Below, one piece after another: positions 58,890 to 64,000 of a DNA stretch of 64,000 nucleotides; position 1 is the first letter of the stretch; each line of letters begins with the position of its first letter. A model generated the notes under the pieces. It did no database searches, was not told where the DNA came from, and saw only the letters and a program-made list of their open reading frames with translations. Both the position numbers and the translations under genes were made by a program. The stretch lies in assembly GCF_947179515.1 (NCBI RefSeq), contig NC_067478.1, positions 28,299,305 to 28,363,304 of the forward strand, read 5' to 3'. Origin of the DNA: Apodemus sylvaticus. Taxonomy: Eukaryota > Chordata > Mammalia > Rodentia > Muridae.

Positions 58890-59130
58890 AGGTGGTGGCA
58901 CACACGTTTAATCCTAGCACTTGAGAGGTCAGCCTGGTCTACAGCACAGGACAGCCAGGGGTGCTATGCAGAGAAACTGTCTGGAAAAACCAAAACCAAA
59001 CCAAACTTCACTCATCCCATCCCCGCTTCTTTCCAATTAACAAGAAGCTTAGGCATGGTGGCCCAAGACTAATTCCCAGGACCTGAGTGAGGCAGGAGAA
59101 TCAGCAGTTCAAGGCGATCTTCTGCTACAT
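58890..59130 (+). mobile_element. B1 fragments, sense, two pieces
   Basis: First piece: 'gtttaatcctagcacttgag' joined to 'gtcagcctggtctacagcac' with an internal deletion (58890-58995). Second: 'gcttaggcatggtggccca' and 'cagcagttcaaggcgatctt' (59047-59130). Confidence 0.65.
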
Positions 59131-59499
59131 AACTTTTGCGACTATGCTTCAAAGAAATAGGCACCAGCAGTCTCAGAGGGAAAAAGGCACTTGGTCAGCA
59201 AGCCTGCCAACCTCATTTCTATCCCCAGATCCCACCAACTCCTTCAAATTGTCCTTTAACCTCCACACAGTTGCTAGGGCGTGCCTGCACTGTACAGAAA
59301 CAATAAACAAATGCTCGACTTAGAACAGCATCTATATTACGACTGTTTCCCCCTAGTCTCTGCAGGTACCATGCTCCGACGTTTTAAACAGTTTTTATCC
59401 GATTACCCTGGTTTTTCCTCAACTCTGCAGTCACTGCTCAACATTTTTAACGTGAGCAGATTGCAAATCTGCCTTCCTACCAACGTCTGTGCTCCCGAG
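59131..59499. other. Upstream flank of the U2surp CpG island
   Basis: No repeat or gene recognised; composition turns GC-richer towards 59500. Confidence 0.4.
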
Positions 59500-60330
59500 G
59501 GGCCGTGACGCAAACAAGTGTCTCGACGATGTGACTTAATAGCGGAGGTGAGACGCCCGGCTCACGTGGCTACTGCAGTTCTTTCAAAAAAGCAGCTTCC
59601 TTTCCCTCTCAGGAAGTAGAACCCGCTCGCATCTAACACCGGTTGGTTCTAGGAAGAAAATGACTGAATTATCAGCTGGCCTTGAAAGTCGGGTCAAGGA
59701 GAGTCCCTAAATTCCGCAGGCGCGTGACGCCACTAGACGCTGCAATTCACCGGAAGGCGAGAGGGGTGGGCGGGGCGCGTAAAGCGCCTTGACGCGGAAG
59801 TCACGAGGCCCGGCGCACCTCGAGTTCTCTATTTCGGCGTTCGGCTATTCGGCCTGGCAGGCTTCTGGCGCGCTTCTCTGAGATCTGTTCTTTCGGGGCT
59901 CGACTCACCCGCGCTGCTGCCTCCGCTGAAGGAGGAGCAAAACTCAAGATGGCCGACAAAACGCCAGGCGGATCTCAGAAGGCCAGTTCAAAGGTAGTTT
60001 CTTAGAGATCTCCGTCAGTCAGTGGGTCTTTCCCCGTGGTCAGGGGCCTACAGAAATCTCTGGCCTTTGAGAGCTTACTGGGGTGAGGGGCTAAGGCCTG
60101 TTCGCTACAGAGGGCCTGGCACCGCTGCACCAAGGTGCGCAGGTTGAGAGGCCTGAGAGCGCGCGTCCGTCCCGGCTGGGATTCAGCCCCACACTTGCGT
60201 GCCTGCTGGTGAGCGGGGCTTGTCCCTCGTTTGGCTTTGGGGTCAGACCAGTGATTCAGAGGTGGTCCGGCGTCCTTGTGTCGCACCTTGCTGCTCTCGG
60301 TGGCCGCGGGCTAGAGTCTGGGAGAGGCGG
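59500..60330 (+). promoter_or_regulatory. U2surp: CpG-island promoter of U2surp
   Basis: CpG-dense, TATA-less sequence around the first coding exon. Visible elements: a CRE/AP-1-like 'gtgacgcaa' (59505), 'gtgacgccac' (59724), a GC box in 'gggtgggcggggcgcg' (59764-59779), and ETS-like cores in 'ccggaaggc' (59750) and 'gcggaagtc' (59795). The pattern is typical of housekeeping genes. The transcription start is probably within 59800-59900 but cannot be fixed. Confidence 0.8.
59949..59993 (+). CDS. U2surp: U2 snRNP-associated SURP protein (SR140), first coding exon
   Basis: ATG in a strong context (A at -3, G at +4) opens 15 codons reading MADKTPGGSQKASSK, which I recognise as the U2SURP/SR140 N terminus. 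The exon ends AAG|GTAGTT, a good donor at 59994. U2SURP is a nuclear RNA-binding protein with RRM, SURP and CID domains that associates with the U2 snRNP in pre-mRNA splicing. None of those domains lies in this exon; they are downstream of the window. Partial gene: intron 1 continues past 64000. Confidence 0.92.
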
Positions 60331-60826
60331 GAAGGTTCCCGGTCTTAAATGTCTGTTTCTTCCCCTCATCCCCCTTTTTTATTTTGGCTCTCACTCGCTT
60401 CTGGCCTTACACAGTTTCTCTCATTACCTTCCAGGAAATTAGCCTGGACGGTTGCAAGTGTGTGGGAGAGGCCCGTCAGTGGAGGGCCTGGGCTTAGGAC
60501 GTGCAGAGGGAGCCGCTCTCAGAGGCTCTGGGTTAGTGCCATATACCTCACGTGTGGCTTTCCTCTCACTTCCCAGGAAGTGAGAAGTGAACATCACTTA
60601 AGAGGGCCGCGGACTCAGGGTCTCTATCAGGATGTAGGGTTCCCACTAGAAAGGAAAACTACGGCAGACCTGGAAATTGCCCAAATGCCCTTGCATTTGA
60701 GTTTCTAGGGAACTCTGCATTGCTTGGGAAACCGTTGAACTGTGAAAGTAATTTAGCGTTAGTAAGGTTGTGTTAACAATTAGTATTAGTTGTCATTTTG
60801 TCCAGCCCGTTTAGCCCCATCCTATC

Positions 60827-60945
60827 TATCTATCTATCTATCTATCTATCCATCCTAATCCCATCCTACCTATCTCTCTCTCTCTCTCTATCTATCTATC
60901 CATCCATCCCTATCTATCTATCCATCCATCCATCTGTCTCTATAT
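60827..60945. repeat. (TATC)n/(CATC)n tetranucleotide repeat
   Basis: About 110 bp of TATC and CATC tetramers with a (TC)n block in the middle. Confidence 0.93.
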
Positions 60946-61786
60946 CTTGTATTATTTACTTTGAGATTCTCATCCTCATCTCGGTATTAAAGATGCTAAG
61001 TACTGCCATAAACCAGTTATTAGGCTTTAGATGCAGAGACAAGGAGTTGGATGACACTTAAAGAGTCAGGGACTTAAAAGTATGTGATTATCTGCTTGCA
61101 TTTGCTGTTTGCTTTGAGAACCAAACCAAACTTGCTTTCTTTCTAATAAGGCTGACGTTTATTTATTTATTTTTAAACTTCTGCTATTTTGCTGAATGAT
61201 TGCCCCATATTTACTATGCAAATAGTATTGGCCTTACTAGACATTCTTTAGTAGGTGAAACTATGGTAGGGGACCAGTTCTGGTTGTGCTTACACCAGAC
61301 CTTTACTGTAAGTCAGTTTCCTTTTTCTCCAGTAGTTTTTCCCTCCTCCCTTCTGGGGGAGAAGGTGAATGAAGGGGTATCTCATGCTGCCTCTCCTCTC
61401 AAACCCATGACAAAAGCAGCTGCCCACGTCCGTAATTACTCTTTGCTTTTTTTTTTTTTCTTCTTCTTCTCAAAGCATTAAGTATTTTCTTCGTGAGGCC
61501 TGGATAAATTGAAAACTTTTCAAAGTATGTGTTCGGACTTCTAAAAGAATACTTCTCAGGACTTGGAATGTGTAGTTTTTAAGTGTTAAATAACTTGTTG
61601 TATTTTTCCATTAAGACTCTTGTCCTTATTCGTGCCTGTAAAGGAAATATTTATAGTCAGAGTTTTGCCAGGATTTTTCCATGTAGTGGAAAATGTTGTA
61701 ATGTAGTGGCAAGGTTATAGGTTTTGAAGACAAATATGTTTGGATTTAAATCCTGACTTTGTTTTTTTTTGTTTGTAGGTTTTTGT

Positions 61787-61951
61787 TTTTGTTGTCCTCC
61801 CCCGCCCCTCCCCAGACAGGGTTTCTCTCTGTGTAGCCCTGGCTGTCCTGGAACTCACTCTGTAGACCTGGCTGGCCTTGAACTCAGAAATCCGCCTGCC
61901 TCTGCCTCCCAAGTGCTGGGATTAAAGGCCTGCACCACCACTGCCAGGCAA
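61787..61951 (-). mobile_element. B1 SINE, antisense, in U2surp intron 1
   Basis: 'agacagggtttctctctgtg' to 'gggattaaaggcctgcacc'. Near full length. Confidence 0.92.
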
Positions 61952-61984
61952 ATAATCACCCACCCATCCTGCCTACTAGGATTT

Positions 61985-62110
61985 TGAGAGAGGGCCTCAT
62001 GTAGCCCAGGCTGTCTTGAACTTGTACTATAACCTTCAGCATCCCTATCCTCTGTCCTTGCATTTTCCCAGAGTTGGAATTACAGTCATGTGTCAACTGT
62101 TTCCTGCTCC
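61985..62110 (-). mobile_element. B1/B4-like fragment, antisense
   Basis: 'catgtagcccaggctgtctt' and 'gagttggaattacagtcatg'. Confidence 0.55.
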
Positions 62111-62185
62111 CTTTTCTTTTTTAAAGAACTAGAAAGCACTGGTTTGGATAAGCTGTTGCCTATCATAATGACTGCTCAAATTGCT

Positions 62186-62211
62186 GTTTTTTTTTTTTTT
62201 TTTTTTTTTTT
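62186..62211. repeat. Poly(T) tract
   Basis: About 26 T in a row. Confidence 0.97.
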
Positions 62212-62499
62212 ATTTATTTCAAAAGTAAGTCTAGACATTATTAGATTATAAGATTATCTTGGCCTTAGTACAGTATTTGGAATTTCCAGGCTTGATTTCT
62301 TTCTTTGGAAATAACAGGTATTTACCTTGTATTCTATGCTGTACATCAAGTAAGTAGAGACTTTCTATGGTAGTTGCATTTCCGTCAATATGGGTAAAGG
62401 TGTTTATTAGTCATTTCTACACATTGAAAAGAATATTTGTACAAGTTATAGGTTTTTTGCCATTGACCATGGTGAAGTCTCTATCTTTTACAAACTGTG

Positions 62500-62640
62500 T
62501 TCCTGTCTGTGTGCACGCGTGTACACCCTCGTGCTACACTGCAGATATGACAGAGGACAACACTAGGTCCTGAGGATCAAATTTGGGCCTTCAGGCTGTG
62601 TGGCATGTGTCTGCATTCTCTGAGTCTGTTCATGGCCCCA
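62500..62640 (-). mobile_element. B3/B2-like SINE fragment, antisense
   Basis: 'gtgtgcacgcgtgtacaccc' and 'acactaggtcctgaggatca'. Diverged. Confidence 0.45.
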
Positions 62641-62994
62641 TTAGTGTTTCTTAATCACAAAATACATAAACTACTAGAGTTCTTTTTAGCTTTAAAATTA
62701 ATTTCATGATGTACACAGTTTTGGCTAAGGGGACTTGATAGGGGTTGTCCTCCCACATTCCCTTTTATTTATGTAATTGTTCTATACTTTTCATTTTTAA
62801 TATTTCCTGGTAGATACTGAGCACATTTTAGAAATGAACAAAATTTCCTATGTAAAGTATTGCATGGCTTCTGGAGGGGGTTTTTGGAGCCATATTGTAG
62901 CTTTGTTTCAGAGCAGAGAGACAGAACCTATGGTTGTTAACCTGAGATACTGCTAAACATTATAAATAAGTATATCAAAAATGTGTTATTTTGC

Positions 62995-63125
62995 CAGGCA
63001 GTGGAGACCCATGCCTTCAATCACTTGGGGGACAGAGACAGAGGGAGGTGGATCTCTATGAATTCCAGGACAGCTAGGGCTACACACAGAAACCCATCTT
63101 GAAAAACAAACAGAAACAAAATAAG
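62995..63125 (+). mobile_element. B1 SINE, sense
   Basis: 'gccaggcagtggagacccat', 'aattccaggacagctagggc' and 'acacagaaacccatcttg' with an A-rich tail. Confidence 0.85.
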
Positions 63126-63355
63126 AAAAAAAAGTTATTTTAACCTTTGTTTGCATGTTCATACAAGAGAGGATTTGAAGACAATGATTATATTTCACTG
63201 TGTGGTAGTGGCAGTACTGGTCTCTCTCTCTCTCTCTTTTTTTTTTAATGTGTTTTATTTATTGTGTGTGATTTTATGTGGACCTGGCTGGAGGTTAGAG
63301 GACCATTTGAAAGAGTTGGTTCTTTTCCTCTATTATCTCTGTGTAACACTTTCTG

Positions 63356-63770
63356 AGGAGATGTGAACAGACATCTACTTACTCTGGGTAGGGAACTGAT
63401 AGGAAGATACCAGCAAAGTCCAGCTTGGTGACCCAATGTGTTTTAATGAGTTTACTTATAGGAGTATGGAATAGAGGTTATTTACAGGAACAGAAATGAT
63501 TTCAAAACAGCTACTTGCAGTTGGTCTGAGCTTTTTCCAGGCAGCTCAGCTTTTCTGAGAGTCTTTTGGGTAGCGTAGCTAGTCTGTTTTCAGCTGGCTA
63601 GGCTGGGCCAAGAGTATCTCTTAGCACTCTTCACTACTTAAATTCCCTTGTAGAGTATCTGCTTAGTTTCAGGGACTTCCTGAAGCTTGTGGATTGTTTA
63701 TTTTCTAAGTGTCTCTGCGGGGTGGAATGCCCACCTCCATATTAACATATTCTGTGTCTTAAGATCTGCT
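63356..63770 (-). mobile_element. Unassigned LTR-like dispersed repeat, antisense (copy 2)
   Basis: Shares ordered blocks with 4078-4445, including 'cagaaatgatttcaaaac' and 'ttagtttcagggacttcctg'. The family is not named. Confidence 0.55.
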
Positions 63771-63967
63771 CTCCTACATGGATGCTTAGCTTGGAGAGAA
63801 TTGTTGCACAGCACCATCAAACATTGTCTTATAGAGGAAAAAGAATGAAACAGGAATTACTGAATCTTTTTAGCATGTAGTTCTGGATTGACAGACTGAG
63901 TACTAGTAAAAAATAGTAATGCTTAAAAAATAGTAACATTAGAATCTATTCAGGGTTTGAAATTCCT

Positions 63968-63973
<6 letters not shown>

Positions 63974-64000
<27 letters not shown>
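63974..64000. repeat. (GT)n microsatellite, cut by window end
   Basis: At least 13 GT units reaching the last base. Confidence 0.95.

Larger units (their letters stand above)
59994..64000 (+). other. U2surp: U2surp intron 1 (5' part)
   Basis: From the donor to the window end I see no further U2surp exon. The first 340 bp remain CpG-rich; the rest is AT-richer with SINEs, simple repeats and an LTR-like repeat listed separately. Short exons could be missed by eye. Confidence 0.75.

Overview
This window is mammalian nuclear DNA from a murine rodent, most likely Mus. The clues are interspersed repeats: B1 SINEs with the mouse-type 'aggcggatttctgag' segment (40139-40310), a B2 with the mouse-type tail (27734-27913), B3 SINEs, a 5'-truncated mouse-type L1 3' end (49236-49633), many MaLR-type solo LTRs and a MERVL-like provirus. 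There are no operons, prokaryotic signals, CRISPR arrays or phage genes.

Only two host protein-coding loci are visible. Paqr9 (13934-15055, minus strand) is an intact single-exon gene for a 373-residue seven-pass PAQR-family receptor. It sits in a large CpG island (about 13990-15850) with CTG-rich and CGG-rich stretches just upstream of its start codon. U2surp (SR140) contributes its first coding exon on the plus strand: 15 codons at 59949-59993 followed by a consensus splice donor. That exon lies in a second CpG island (about 59500-60330), and intron 1 runs off the right edge. The two genes point away from each other with about 45 kb between start codons. This fits my recollection that PAQR9 and U2SURP are neighbours on human 3q23.

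Layout: 1-4.6 kb is repeat-dense (LTRs, B3). From 4.6 to 17.5 kb the sequence is almost free of SINEs and LTRs and centres on Paqr9; part of 7-13.9 kb may be Paqr9 3'UTR. From 17.5 to 51 kb is ordinary repeat-rich intergenic DNA. It includes a 30-copy 21/22-bp minisatellite (29136-29778), a four-copy 50-bp tandem repeat (30731-30945), a repeat-free AT-rich block that could be a conserved regulatory element (31.75-32.5 kb), and a 124-bp exon-like open segment (50801-50924). From 51.97 to 58.25 kb lies a decayed class III (ERV-L/MERVL-type) provirus. It retains paired LTRs, a PBS-like site, gag, protease, reverse transcriptase, RNase H, integrase and a dUTPase domain after integrase, with no env; it is broken by many stops and frameshifts and carries a B1 insertion. 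From 58.3 to 64 kb is the U2surp promoter and the start of intron 1.

I found no convincing new biological system. The points most worth checking are the exon-like segment, the ERV-L structure, the minisatellite, the inverted B1 pair and possible upstream-ORF control of Paqr9. Repeat family names come from recognition only; subfamilies and exact ends need RepeatMasker.
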